Positions 19,709 to 28,065 of a stretch of DNA of 64,000 bases are shown here, piece by piece. Both the position numbers and the translations under genes were made by a program. The first letter of the stretch is position 1. The number at the start of each line of letters is the position of its first letter. Under the pieces are notes generated by a model. The model did not search any database. It saw only the letters and a program-made list of their open reading frames with translations, and was not told the origin of the DNA. Source of the stretch: Microvirga alba (lineage in GTDB: Bacteria; Pseudomonadota; Alphaproteobacteria; Rhizobiales; Beijerinckiaceae). The stretch spans positions 62,001 through 126,000 of the forward strand of contig NZ_JADQDO010000007.1 in assembly GCF_015694465.1 (NCBI RefSeq), written 5' to 3'.

Positions 19709-21352
19709 TTACGACGTCAAGCGGCTCGGCTTGAGGTCGCCGCTCTCCTCCAGAAGGGAGTGTCCCGTCGCCGCGATGTGAGCCTCGATACGCTTCAGAT
19801 CGCGGACGATATCGAGCTGCAGCGCGCTCGTGTCGCCCATGGTATTGCCCGAACGGAGCTGTTCGAGATTTCGTTGGGTGATCGCGCGCTCCAGATCGCG
19901 GAAGCGTTCCTTTTCGGCGACGAGCTTTCGCGCCGAGCCGATGTCCTGGAACATCAGGACCGAGGCCGCGAGTTGCAGATGCTCCAGCAACTTCGCGTGC
20001 ATGCTGTTGATGTCGGCCAGGCTGTCCTTCGGCAAGCGCAGGTGATTCTTGATGCGCTTCGAGGCAAGCTCCATCAGATTCTTGTCGATGATATCGCCCA
20101 CATGTTCCAGGTTGATGGCGAAGGCCAGGATGTCGGACAGACGCTTGGCTTCCGCATCGCTCAAGGCCTCGTGGTTGATGGAACTCAGATAGCGCCGGAT
20201 CGCGCTGTAGAGGTGATCGACCACGTCGTCGGTGCGGCTGACCACATCGACCCGGCTGATATCGTCCTCGTGGAAGAGGTCCTGCGAGCCGCGCAACATG
20301 GTCTCGACCGTATCGGCCATGCGCAACACCTCGCGGGCGGCGTTCGACAACGCGACGGAGGGCGTATCAAGCGCGTCCGTGTCGAGATATTGCGGCACGC
20401 TGGGATCGGACGCTCGCAGCTTCTCGGGGAAGAACTGCAGCAGCAGTTTCGCGATCCAGGGCAGCGGCAAGATGAAGATCGCCGCCAGCACCACATTGAA
20501 CAGCGTGTGGAAGTTCGCTGCCAACCGCGATGGGTTGGGGTCGAACATAGTCATGTACTTCAACATCGGATCGAGCAAAGGCAACGCCACGACGCAGCCG
20601 ACGACCCGGATGGCCAGATTTCCCGCAGGGACGCGACGCTTGACCGGGTCTCCACCAGTTCCTTCGAGCAGCGGATTGAGCGCACTGCCGAGATTAGCCC
20701 CCAGAACCATGGCGAGCGCCGCATGCGCATCGATAACCCCGGCACTGGCCAGGGACATGATGAACAGCATCGCCGCGACGCTGGAATGGGCCGCCCAGGC
20801 GAAGGCGGCCGCGAGAAGCACGAGGATCAGCGTATCCGGCGCAATGGCGGCGAGGAGGCTCTTGAGAGCGACAGAGGACTCGATCGGTCGAATCGTTTCG
20901 CTCAGCAAGTGGAGGGAAAGCAGCATCAGGCCAAGCCCGATGGTGACGCGCCCCAGATCCCGGGCGCGGCTCGACGTTCCGCGGCGGAAGGCGATAAATC
21001 CGCCGAAAATGAGCACCGGGAAAATCAGGCTGATGTCGAAGGACAGGACCTGAACGATCAGGGTCGTGCCAACATTCGCGCCGAGCATCACGGCCAGCGC
21101 CGGCACGAGATCGACCGCGCCCCCGGCCGTGAAGGACGCCACCATCAGCGCCGTCGCCGTGCTGCTCTGCAGAACAGTCGTGACGCCCACCCCTGCCAGG
21201 AATGCGCGCAGGCGCGTGCGCAGACCTACCCCGAGGATCCACCGGAGATCGCTGCCAAAAGCGCGCTGAACCCCGCTATTGACCATGTTGATGCCCCACA
21301 AGAGCAGGGCAATCTCACCGAGAAGGTGGATCAGGACGGAGGTCGCGGACAT
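19709..21352 (-). CDS. Na/Pi cotransporter family protein with PhoU-like domain
   Basis: This 547-residue inner-membrane protein has two PNaS repeats, each with the QSST-type motif (TTVLQSSTATALMVASF near residue 60; AWAAHSSVAAMLFIMSLAS near 190). AVMLGANVGTT and AMVLGANLGSALNP follow the two repeats. The C-terminal 200 residues are helical and PhoU-like (SNAAREVLRMADTVETML, INLEHVGDIIDKNLMEL). This architecture matches the YjbB/NptA group, which moves phosphate with sodium, in E. coli as an exporter. The gene stands alone, and no pho box was recognised. Direction of transport here is not known. Confidence 0.9.
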   Translation of the reverse strand: MSATSVLIHLLGEIALLLWGINMVNSGVQRAFGSDLRWILGVGLRTRLRAFLAGVGVTTVLQSSTATALMVASFTAGGAVDLVPALAVMLGANVGTTLIVQVLSFDISLIFPVLIFGGFIAFRRGTSSRARDLGRVTIGLGLMLLSLHLLSETIRPIESSVALKSLLAAIAPDTLILVLLAAAFAWAAHSSVAAMLFIMSLASAGVIDAHAALAMVLGANLGSALNPLLEGTGGDPVKRRVPAGNLAIRVVGCVVALPLLDPMLKYMTMFDPNPSRLAANFHTLFNVVLAAIFILPLPWIAKLLLQFFPEKLRASDPSVPQYLDTDALDTPSVALSNAAREVLRMADTVETMLRGSQDLFHEDDISRVDVVSRTDDVVDHLYSAIRRYLSSINHEALSDAEAKRLSDILAFAINLEHVGDIIDKNLMELASKRIKNHLRLPKDSLADINSMHAKLLEHLQLAASVLMFQDIGSARKLVAEKERFRDLERAITQRNLEQLRSGNTMGDTSALQLDIVRDLKRIEAHIAATGHSLLEESGDLKPSRLTS

Positions 21353-21409
21353 TCATTCCTCAAGACAGCAGATAAGATGAACCTATCTGCTTAATCCTCC
21401 TGGCGCGGC

Positions 21410-21428
21410 CCGGCAATCTGATTGCCGG
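21410..21428. repeat. Short perfect inverted repeat
   Basis: CCGGCAAT (21410–21417), loop CTG, ATTGCCGG (21421–21428). It lies between the diguanylate cyclase stop codon and the Na/Pi gene start. It could be a weak terminator for the former or an operator for the latter; there is no T-run. Confidence 0.4.
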
Positions 21429-21531
21429 CTAATAATGAAGTTGGCGAAAGAAATCCCCCAAAATCAGGAAGCTCCACTTATTTGCCGGCAAAGGCCTTTA
21501 TTGCAGAGAGGGTATATCTGAAGAGTTCGGT

Positions 21532-22722
21532 TTACGTCTGAAAGCCGGGATCCCGATGAAGCCGGCGGACCGAGCCGGAACCCTCATGTTCAAGGCTCGC
21601 CACCCTGTTGCGGCCGCGAGCCTTGGCCTGATAGAGCGCCGCGTCGGCCCGAGAGAGCAGCTCCTGCGGGGATATTCCGGTGGCGGTCGCATGACCGACG
21701 CTGACGGTGGCATGAATCCGTGATTGCACCTCATCGAGGCGGTCCTGTGCGAAAACCACCCTCACCTGTTCCCCGACCCGTTGCGCCTCTGCTGCCTCCG
21801 CCTGGATAATCGCGGCGAATTCCTCGCCTCCAAGCCGTCCGAAAGCGCAAACCGGGAGTTGCTCGGCGAGAACTCGCGCGAATGTCTGAAGAACCGCATC
21901 GCCCGTGGGATGCCCGTGCGCGTCATTGATCTGCTTGAAGTTATCGAGGTCGAACACCAGGCAGCTCAAAGGCGCATCGCCGTAGCGGGAGGCCAACTTT
22001 TCCGCATCGAGAAAGAAGGCCCGCCGGTTTGGGATCAGGGTCAATGGGTCGAGGAGAGCCGCCTGCCGGGATTCGTATTCGAGCCGCTCCTTGGCCATCG
22101 AGAGGAGCAGCACGGCACTCGTTGGAACGTAGAACATGTTCAGCAACGCCAATTCCGAGGACCAGCGGCTGGCCAGAACATCGATCCACGGACCCGCGTT
22201 GAGAAAGGGGCCGACGAGCCCGCGCAAGGCACAAAAAATCGCGGCCGTGAAAAACACCACGACAGCGGCCCGTTGCGACATCAGGCGTTGAGGGGCATGT
22301 TTCAATAACTCCCAAGCGGACAAGGCGAGATAGGAGCCGGAGATCGCCGCCATCAGGGCCAGCCGTTGGCTGAAGATGCTTTCAACGAACGGCCAGGCGG
22401 TGAGCCACGCGACCAATCCGATCAGCCCGCGGAACGGCTCTAACGGGCGTCCGTTGAAAACCCGACACCCGCAATAGAGCAGCCCCATGCTGATGGCGAC
22501 GAGTGCGTTGCCGATCAGGATCGCGCGGTTCGGCTCGGGGGAGGAGAAGTTCTGTAAGCCGATGAAAGCCACGCCGATTGAACCCAGGAGGGAACTCGCC
22601 CCCCACCATCCCAAAGCGCGAATCTTCCGATTCTGTGCCCAGGAAAAAAGCAACAGACCGCCCATCAATGCGCAAAGCATGACGGAGGAAGCTCCGAGCG
22701 TAGCCGGATCAAGGGCGCGCAT
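21532..22722 (-). CDS. Membrane-anchored diguanylate cyclase (GGDEF)
   Basis: From ATG 22722 the protein has 396 residues; a TTG start at 22755 would add 11. About 190 residues form an integral-membrane sensor region with roughly six hydrophobic segments. The GGDEF domain follows, with DPLTLIPNRRAFF, DLDNFKQINDAHGHPTGDAVL and the active-site signature GRLGGEEF near residue 295, then SVGHAT and RADAALYQAKARGRNRV. An intact GGEEF predicts cyclic-di-GMP synthesis. The inhibitory RxxD site just upstream is absent (it reads LPVC), so product inhibition through that site is unlikely. No EAL domain is present. Confidence 0.93.
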   Translation of the reverse strand: MRALDPATLGASSVMLCALMGGLLLFSWAQNRKIRALGWWGASSLLGSIGVAFIGLQNFSSPEPNRAILIGNALVAISMGLLYCGCRVFNGRPLEPFRGLIGLVAWLTAWPFVESIFSQRLALMAAISGSYLALSAWELLKHAPQRLMSQRAAVVVFFTAAIFCALRGLVGPFLNAGPWIDVLASRWSSELALLNMFYVPTSAVLLLSMAKERLEYESRQAALLDPLTLIPNRRAFFLDAEKLASRYGDAPLSCLVFDLDNFKQINDAHGHPTGDAVLQTFARVLAEQLPVCAFGRLGGEEFAAIIQAEAAEAQRVGEQVRVVFAQDRLDEVQSRIHATVSVGHATATGISPQELLSRADAALYQAKARGRNRVASLEHEGSGSVRRLHRDPGFQT

Positions 22723-22755
22723 GCTGATGCTCGAAGTAGTTTCGCGGACGAACAA

Positions 22756-23089
22756 GGGAGTTATACTCGCAATAGGGCATGAAAAATTGTGACGCCACCC
22801 CTAATTTTGCGGCGGAGGCATTGCTTTTATTCAATATTGCCAAAGAGCTCCTCCTCTGACGAAACACCACCCCAACCTTCCCTTAAGTCAACACCGAGCC
22901 ATTCCATGCTAGAGTGTTCTGGGACACACCACGCATTTCGGAACGGCGAAATCCGAGGCAGATCGCGTTCGCCGGGACGATTGTCCTGTGGGGATTGGCC
23001 CGGCGTGGTCGGCCGAGGCCTTGAGTCAGGGGGCCCGGTAAGGGACTCTGGCGGCCAATTTTCAGATTCGAAGCCCGAAGGGCGCATTC
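22756..23089. other. Intergenic region upstream of tdk, no gene seen
   Basis: About 330 bases with no supported coding frame. GAGTC (near 23025) and GACTC (near 23048) could pair, in a GC-rich run just ahead of the tdk start, and TAGAGT near 22911 could be a -10 element. The run resembles no structured RNA that I can name. It may be a leader for tdk. Confidence 0.3.
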
Positions 23090-23725
23090 ATGGCCAAACT
23101 GCACTTTCACTTCTCGGTGATGAACGCCGGCAAGACGACCCAGCTGCTGCAAGTCCGGTACAATTACATCGAGAATGGTGGCCTGGTCATGCTGTTCACG
23201 AGCGCTCTGGACGACCGCGCGGGCGTTGGCAGGGTGTCATCGCGGATCGGACTTTCCGCGGACGCCATTCCGCTTCGGCACAGCGATGATCTGGCGGCCA
23301 TCGTCGGAGAGGTTCATGCAAAGACCCCGGTGACGGTGGTTCTGATTGACGAAGTGCAATTCATGACGTCTGAGCACATCTGGCAGGCCGCGCGGATCGT
23401 CGACGAGTTGAAGATCCCGGTGATGACCTACGGCCTGAAGAACAACGTTTTCGGCGAATTGTTCAGCCCTGCGATCTGCACCCTTCTGGCGCTGGCGGAG
23501 GACATCAAGGAAATCAAACAGCTCTGCCATTGCGGACGCAAGGCCACGATGATTCTGCGCTACGACCTGGATGGCAACGCGGTGAAGACCGGAGAGGTCG
23601 TCGAAATCGGCGGCGACAGCCGCTACGTCTCGGTCTGCCGCCCCCACTGGGTCGCAGGCGACATCGGCGCTGCGAGACGCGCCGCGCTCGGCAAGCCGGC
23701 AAAGGTGGAGTGCGTCGCCGCATGA
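23090..23725 (+). CDS. tdk: Thymidine kinase (type II)
   Basis: Tdk phosphorylates thymidine to dTMP in the salvage pathway. The 211-residue product has Walker A MNAGKTTQLL at residues 11–20, the Mg-binding LIDEVQF near 85–91, the lasso region TYGLKNNVFGELF and zinc-binding cysteines in LCHCGRKA and VCRPHW. The length is standard. It stands alone between the cyclase and the ECF-sigma operon, with a 330-base leader. Nothing is anomalous. Confidence 0.96.
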   Translation: MAKLHFHFSVMNAGKTTQLLQVRYNYIENGGLVMLFTSALDDRAGVGRVSSRIGLSADAIPLRHSDDLAAIVGEVHAKTPVTVVLIDEVQFMTSEHIWQAARIVDELKIPVMTYGLKNNVFGELFSPAICTLLALAEDIKEIKQLCHCGRKATMILRYDLDGNAVKTGEVVEIGGDSRYVSVCRPHWVAGDIGAARRAALGKPAKVECVAA

Positions 23726-23762
23726 GACGTGCATTGGCCCGATCGTCGCGGCGCTGAGCCGA

Positions 23763-24473
23763 TCATTTCTTTGGCGGATCTGGAATGCCGAGCCGCTCCA
23801 GGACGGCCCGAGTGATCCGCCCGCAGCGGGCACCTGCAAACGGAAACACGTCAACGAGCGCCGATGAGAGCGTCTCGTTGAGAGCCCGCCGGAGGATGTG
23901 CCGGGCGCGATGGAGTCTCGTCTTCACCGTCTCGGGTTTCAGGCCGAGCTGCGAGGCAGTCTCCTCGATGCTCATCTCCTCGATATCCCGCAGCACGAAC
24001 ACGACGCGGAACGGATCCGGCAATTGATCCACGGCCCGTTCGAGCAAGCGGCGGATTTCGGATCGGGCCGCCGCGACTTCCGGGTCGCTGTGGTGGCGGC
24101 CCGTCGGGAGAACGATCACGCGGGCTTCTCCTTGCTCATTGATGGTATCGAGGTGCTTCAACTCGACAGCCGGGCGCTGATGCCGGAGCCGACCGAGTGC
24201 CTCATTGAGAGCGATGCGCGTCAGCCAGGTCGACAGGGTTGCGTCGCCCCGGAACCCTCCGAGGTGGGTGAACGCGCGCAGGTAGGTTTCCTGGACCACG
24301 TCCTCGGCCTCGGTATCGTCGCGAAGGACGCTGCGCGCGACGCGGTACAGGCGGCGGTTGTATCTCTGCATGATCAGACCGAAGGCCGCGCCATCCCGAC
24401 CCCGCGCCCGTTCGACCAGCGCCATATCACTCAAATCGTCCAGCCGTGAGGCTGCGGCGGCTCCAGATTGCAT
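23763..24473 (-). CDS. ECF-family RNA polymerase sigma factor
   Basis: From ATG 24473, preceded by GGAG, the protein has 236 residues; the longer frame to 24710 runs back into the upstream gene and is rejected. Region 2 contains FGLIMQRYNRRLYRVARSVL and DTEAEDVVQETYLRAF. Region 4 contains LPDPFRVVFVLRDIEEMSIEETASQLGL and ETVKTRLHRARHILRRAL. It is the last gene after the His-rich protein and the cupredoxin on the same strand. No anti-sigma factor gene is adjacent, and the short tail after region 4 (about 25 residues) has no zinc motif. It probably directs its own operon. Confidence 0.93.
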   Translation of the reverse strand: MQSGAAAASRLDDLSDMALVERARGRDGAAFGLIMQRYNRRLYRVARSVLRDDTEAEDVVQETYLRAFTHLGGFRGDATLSTWLTRIALNEALGRLRHQRPAVELKHLDTINEQGEARVIVLPTGRHHSDPEVAAARSEIRRLLERAVDQLPDPFRVVFVLRDIEEMSIEETASQLGLKPETVKTRLHRARHILRRALNETLSSALVDVFPFAGARCGRITRAVLERLGIPDPPKK

Positions 24474-24537
24474 GGTCAAGCTCCATGTCCGGCGATGAGA
24501 ATATAGGGCCTTAAGATTCCAACCCCATGGGGTCGGC

Positions 24538-25077
24538 TCAGGTTCGACGAACGATGCCGCGCTGCATGATCTCATCGACGGACGGGAATGCACGCACCGC
24601 CGCCTCGGGTATTGGTTCGGTGCCTGGTTGCGCGGGCGACGCCACGCCTTTTGCCGGCGGCCCACTCGGCTGCCCCACAACGATCCGCCCCACCATTCCA
24701 GCATGTTCATGGGGGAGGCAGAAGTAATCGTAGATTCCCTCTAAGGTGAAGGTGACAGAAAAGCTTTCCTGCGGAAGCAGGTAGTCCGAGTTCCACGGAG
24801 CGGCTCGCTCGGGGATGCGAAGCGAGTGCGCGTCGTTCTGCGGATGGTAGGCCGTGGATGTGTGGGCGTTTCCGGGATCGAGATTGATCCACCGAATGGT
24901 CTGGCCAGGCCGAATGCGGATCCCGATGGGATCGAACCAGACCTGAGAGCCATCGGCGTTTCCTTGCATCCGGATCTCGATTTGGGGGCTCGCACCCTGT
25001 GCGGCGGCTCTGCCGTACAGGGGAGAGGCGAGGAGAACCCCGCCGATCCCTAGAATATGGCGCCTGGATAACATCAT
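24538..25077 (-). CDS. Tat-exported cupredoxin (plastocyanin/azurin-like)
   Basis: This 179-residue protein has a twin-arginine-like leader (MMLSRRHILGIGGVLLASPL). The beta-barrel domain carries apparent type 1 copper ligands: His72 (GNAHTST), Cys120, His123 or His125 and Met128 in the CLPHEHAGM loop. It is predicted to be a periplasmic electron carrier or copper-binding protein. A Pro-rich tail follows. Its ATG overlaps the stop of the preceding gene by 4 bases and it is followed 64 bases later by the ECF sigma factor, so it is probably part of that regulon. The redox partner is not in the window. Confidence 0.88.
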   Translation of the reverse strand: MMLSRRHILGIGGVLLASPLYGRAAAQGASPQIEIRMQGNADGSQVWFDPIGIRIRPGQTIRWINLDPGNAHTSTAYHPQNDAHSLRIPERAAPWNSDYLLPQESFSVTFTLEGIYDYFCLPHEHAGMVGRIVVGQPSGPPAKGVASPAQPGTEPIPEAAVRAFPSVDEIMQRGIVRRT

Positions 25078-25493
25078 TTTGCCGCCACCCGCGCTTCATC
25101 CGTCTTCGAAACATGCCACAACACCACATGAGCGTGAGGCTTCTCGACGCCAGGATGGCCGGCATTGTAATAGACATCGACGTGGTCAACTTTGCCGCCG
25201 GGTGCGGCGAGGTTGTCGAAGCGTTTGTCCTTGTTCGCGAGATCCTCGATGGGGAGCATGTAGACCGTGCTGACGAGGCGGCCGTCGCGGTCGTAGGCCA
25301 GGAACGGGCCGGCCGGCAGGGTTTTGGGATCGACATAGAGCTGACCGAGTCCAGGCAGGAAGTCCGGCAGCTTCACAAGCTCGCTCACTTTTTTATAGGA
25401 GCCTGTCGGCGGGGCCTTTTCGACCTGATCGGCAGCGAGAGCCGGCATGGTGAACGCCGCGATGGCAGCAGCGGCAACGAAGCGGAGAAACAT
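25074..25493 (-). CDS. Small secreted His-rich protein, DUF5602/TTHB210-like
   Basis: From ATG 25493 the protein has 139 residues with a clear Sec signal peptide (MFLRFVAAAAIAAFTMPALA). The mature part contains GPFLAYDRDGRLVSTVYMLP and, near its end, KVDHVDVYYNAGHPG and KPHAHVVLWHV. The repeated His residues could bind metal. It resembles the TTHB210-like/DUF5602 family; in Thermus thermophilus TTHB210 is controlled by an ECF SigE system, which would fit the ECF gene two positions downstream. The family assignment is from memory of the pattern and is moderate. It heads the operon. Confidence 0.6.
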   Translation of the reverse strand: MFLRFVAAAAIAAFTMPALAADQVEKAPPTGSYKKVSELVKLPDFLPGLGQLYVDPKTLPAGPFLAYDRDGRLVSTVYMLPIEDLANKDKRFDNLAAPGGKVDHVDVYYNAGHPGVEKPHAHVVLWHVSKTDEARVAAK

Positions 25494-25534
25494 AACGTCA
25501 TCCTCTCTCTTGACCCGGCGAATGCCCGGCACAT

Positions 25535-25567
25535 TCGATTGGATGGAGCTTCGTCAGAAAAGTTCCC
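25535..25567 (-). promoter_or_regulatory. Candidate ECF-type promoter of the sigma-factor operon
   Basis: On the minus strand GGGAACTTTT (25567–25558) matches the GGAAC-type -35 box of ECF sigma factors, and a -10 could lie near 25537–25541 about 17 bases on. It is 40–70 bases upstream of the first gene of the operon. A second GAACTTT copy lies directly upstream. Autoregulation is inferred. Confidence 0.45.
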
Positions 25568-25781
25568 GGAAAGTTCGACACGCGTGTGTTGTGGAAGCGG
25601 CCAACCATTCGGGCGGTTCAAGCCGGAGGCGGCCCTCGGTGGGTTCCGCTCTCCGCAACCGAAATTGGACAAGACTTGGTGACGCATCCGTACGGTCACG
25701 TCCGTCGGCGCCAGCAGGAACATCGACGTCAACGCATGAACCGGGTACCCTGACCAGCATGGTTGTCGCTGATCTTGAAAC

Positions 25782-27329
25782 ATGAACAGGCGCATTCTCG
25801 GGCTCGTCGGCCTCTGGTTGGCATTGGTATTCACCATCGCGACGCTGGTGGCTCTCACGAGCTATGCGCGCCTGCGCGACGCCTTCGATACTGATGCGAG
25901 TGCGCTGTACCGGGTCATATCGCAGCGCGTGGACCAGCACGATGCGCACCTGACCAGCATTGCGGCGGTCCTGTCGAACGCCGATCCGTCCTTTTCGACC
26001 CTGCGCGCGGTCGCCGAAGCGGTGCTGCGATTCTACCCGCGCATCGCAGCCATCGACGTTCTGAGCCTGGATCCCACGCCGGCGATCACGTTCACCACCC
26101 GCGAGCTGAACCCGGGCGTGGATGCAGGTGTTTTGGCGGCCCAAGCCCGCGCGCTATCGCCAGGACAGGCCGTTGTGGTGTCGGGGGATCACCGCAACGC
26201 GGCCTACGAACTGGTCAAGCGGCTTCCCCCGGGGCTTGCCTCCGTCGGCGCGGTCGCGATGACCATTGACGCCAGACGGCTGGTGGAGCCCGAGGGCGGG
26301 TTATCGCCGAGCACTTTCCTGATCCTGCTCGATCCGTCCGGAAGGGTCGTTCTGCAAACCGATGAACCACCGCATTCCAGCGGAATCGTTCCAGCCTTCG
26401 TCTTCGAGAAAGCCCTCGGCAGCCGCTCCCAACCGCTCGTCCTGCGGTTGCAACAGCAACCCGCGATGGAAGACCTGCTGCCGCCTGCCGCTCTCGCAAT
26501 CCTGGCGATTGCCGCCGGCCTCGGCGTCGTCCTTCTCGCCTTCGTCCTTCGGGAGCGGCGCGTTGCGAAGGAAGCCTCCGCGCGGGAGCGCCTGCGCGAG
26601 CATGAGGCGCGGCTTGCCCATGCCATGCGGGTGAATACGGTCGGCGAAATGGCGTCCGGCATCGCCCATGAGCTCACGCAACCACTCACCGCGATCCTTA
26701 GCCAGAGCCAGGCCGGGCTTCGCCTGGCCCACGCGTCGGAGGAGCCTGCGCAGATCATCGGCGTTCTTGAAGCCAATGTGCGGCATGCGAAACGCGCCGG
26801 CGACATTCTGGCGCGGCTCAGGGCCTATGTGTCCAACAAAGGCCCCGCCGTCGAGGCCACGGATCTCAACCTGCTGGTCCGGAACGTCGCCGCCTTGTCC
26901 CGGCACGATCTTGAGAGCCGCGGCATCACGCTCCGACTCGAAATCGGCCCCAACTCTCCCCTGAGCGCGATTGACCGCGTGTCCATCGAGCAGGTCGTTC
27001 TCAACCTCATCCGCAATGCCGCCGATGCGGTTGAACCCGTGCCGGAGGAGCGGCGCATCATCACGCTCGCCACTGCCTGGGAGGGCACGGACGCTGTCAT
27101 CGTGGTGTCCGATGCAGGCCCCGGCATACCGGCCGCGAACCTGCCGCGTCTGTTCGAACCCTTCTTCACGACCAAAGCGGATGGGATGGGCCTCGGCCTG
27201 TCCCTGTGCGAGCGTCTCGTCGAGGCTTTCGGCGGGCGGATCACAGCTGAGAACGGCGCGATTCAGGGCGCGGCTTTCACGATCTACCTTCCCGCGCTTT
27301 CCGGGACCTTGGGAGCCGCCGCCGAATGA
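25782..27329 (+). CDS. Membrane sensor histidine kinase
   Basis: The 515-residue protein has a first membrane helix at about 7–29, a periplasmic sensing region of some 200 residues, a second helix near 230–255 (ALAILAIAAGLGVVLLAFVL), a short coiled linker and the kinase core. The H-box is MASGIAHELTQPLTAIL with the phospho-acceptor His near residue 296. The N-box NLIRNAADAV is near 408, with DAGPGIP and GMGLGLSLCERLVEAFGG after it. It overlaps the response regulator by 4 bases. The periplasmic ligand is unknown. The kinase core most resembles FixL/DctB-type (HPK4) kinases. Confidence 0.93.
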   Translation: MNRRILGLVGLWLALVFTIATLVALTSYARLRDAFDTDASALYRVISQRVDQHDAHLTSIAAVLSNADPSFSTLRAVAEAVLRFYPRIAAIDVLSLDPTPAITFTTRELNPGVDAGVLAAQARALSPGQAVVVSGDHRNAAYELVKRLPPGLASVGAVAMTIDARRLVEPEGGLSPSTFLILLDPSGRVVLQTDEPPHSSGIVPAFVFEKALGSRSQPLVLRLQQQPAMEDLLPPAALAILAIAAGLGVVLLAFVLRERRVAKEASARERLREHEARLAHAMRVNTVGEMASGIAHELTQPLTAILSQSQAGLRLAHASEEPAQIIGVLEANVRHAKRAGDILARLRAYVSNKGPAVEATDLNLLVRNVAALSRHDLESRGITLRLEIGPNSPLSAIDRVSIEQVVLNLIRNAADAVEPVPEERRIITLATAWEGTDAVIVVSDAGPGIPAANLPRLFEPFFTTKADGMGLGLSLCERLVEAFGGRITAENGAIQGAAFTIYLPALSGTLGAAAE

Positions 27330-27952
27330 AGCCCTCGCAGCAAACGGTCTTCCTGATCGACGACGACGAGGATGTCAGGGACGCCCTCGGTCTTCTCCTG
27401 CGCACTGTCGGCTTTTCCGTCGAGGCGTTTCCGAACGCCCTCGCCTTTCTCGAACGCCCGAACCGCGAGAAGCTTGGCTGCATCGTGGCCGATATTCGCA
27501 TGCCGGGGCTATCGGGCCTGCAACTGCTGGAGCGCCTCACAGCCGAGGGTGACCGGATGCCCCTGGTCGTCATCACGGGCCACGGCGACGTGAATGCCTG
27601 CCGTCGCGCCTTCAAAGGCGGCGCGGTCGATTTTCTGGCGAAACCCGTGGACGAGCAGGTGCTGATCGAGGCGGTGGGCGTGGGCTTCGCCCGCCTCCAC
27701 GAGCGCACCCGTCAGCAGGCGGAACGGGGCGAGCTAAGCGCCCTCCTCGCGCGCCTGACGCCGCGCGAGCGCGAGGTGCTCGATATGGTCGCGCGCGGCT
27801 GGGCGACGAAGGAAATCGCGCGGGCGCTCGATCTCTCTCCCCGGACGGTCGAAACCCACCGGGCGAATCTCGCGGAGAAGCTTGGCACGAATTCCATCGC
27901 CGAATTGGTGCGCATGGTGCTGGCGGATCCCGAGCGAGGCGCGCCTCCGTAG
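27326..27952 (+). CDS. FixJ-family response regulator
   Basis: This 208-residue regulator has a receiver domain (IDDDEDVRDAL, phospho-acceptor Asp56 in VADIRMPG, conserved Lys-Pro in FLAKPVDEQ) and a C-terminal LuxR-type helix-turn-helix (LTPREREVLDMVARGWATKEIARALDLSPRTVETH). It overlaps the kinase gene by 4 bases, so the two are translationally coupled partners. A perfect inverted repeat spans its stop codon, about 100 bases ahead of the secreted-protein gene at 28066, which is the likely target. Family and pairing are secure; the stimulus is unknown. Confidence 0.94.
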   Translation: MKPSQQTVFLIDDDEDVRDALGLLLRTVGFSVEAFPNALAFLERPNREKLGCIVADIRMPGLSGLQLLERLTAEGDRMPLVVITGHGDVNACRRAFKGGAVDFLAKPVDEQVLIEAVGVGFARLHERTRQQAERGELSALLARLTPREREVLDMVARGWATKEIARALDLSPRTVETHRANLAEKLGTNSIAELVRMVLADPERGAPP

Positions 27953-27962
27953 ATTTACGGAG
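27945..27962. promoter_or_regulatory. Inverted repeat, possible response-regulator operator
   Basis: CTCCGTA, spacer GATT, TACGGAG: a perfect 7-bp inverted repeat over the regulator stop codon, about 105 bases upstream of the next start. It has the size and symmetry of a dimeric LuxR/FixJ-type binding site. CCGTACGG at 25688–25695, ahead of the kinase gene, carries the same half-site. A short terminator is the alternative. Confidence 0.4.
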
Positions 27963-28065
27963 CCCGCTCCGGCGGCGTCCCGATAACCCGCTCCGCGATG
28001 GCGCGTTAACTTCTCCCCGTCGAACAAAACGGCTCGCTTGTGTGAAGCCTCATCGGAGAAGGTCC

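Noticed and set aside
19760..21394. 544-codon plus-strand frame
   Set aside because: Antisense shadow of the Na/Pi cotransporter gene, with a Gln/His/Arg-rich composition not seen in real proteins here.
23013..23075. Possible small SRP RNA (4.5S) upstream of tdk
   Set aside because: GTCAGG and GGTAAGG loosely recall the 4.5S loop, but the conserved GGTCAGGTCCGGAAGG core and the long closing stem are absent.
24474..24710. 79-residue N-terminal extension of the ECF sigma factor
   Set aside because: It overlaps the cupredoxin gene and has no sigma-factor character. ATG 24473 has a good ribosome site.
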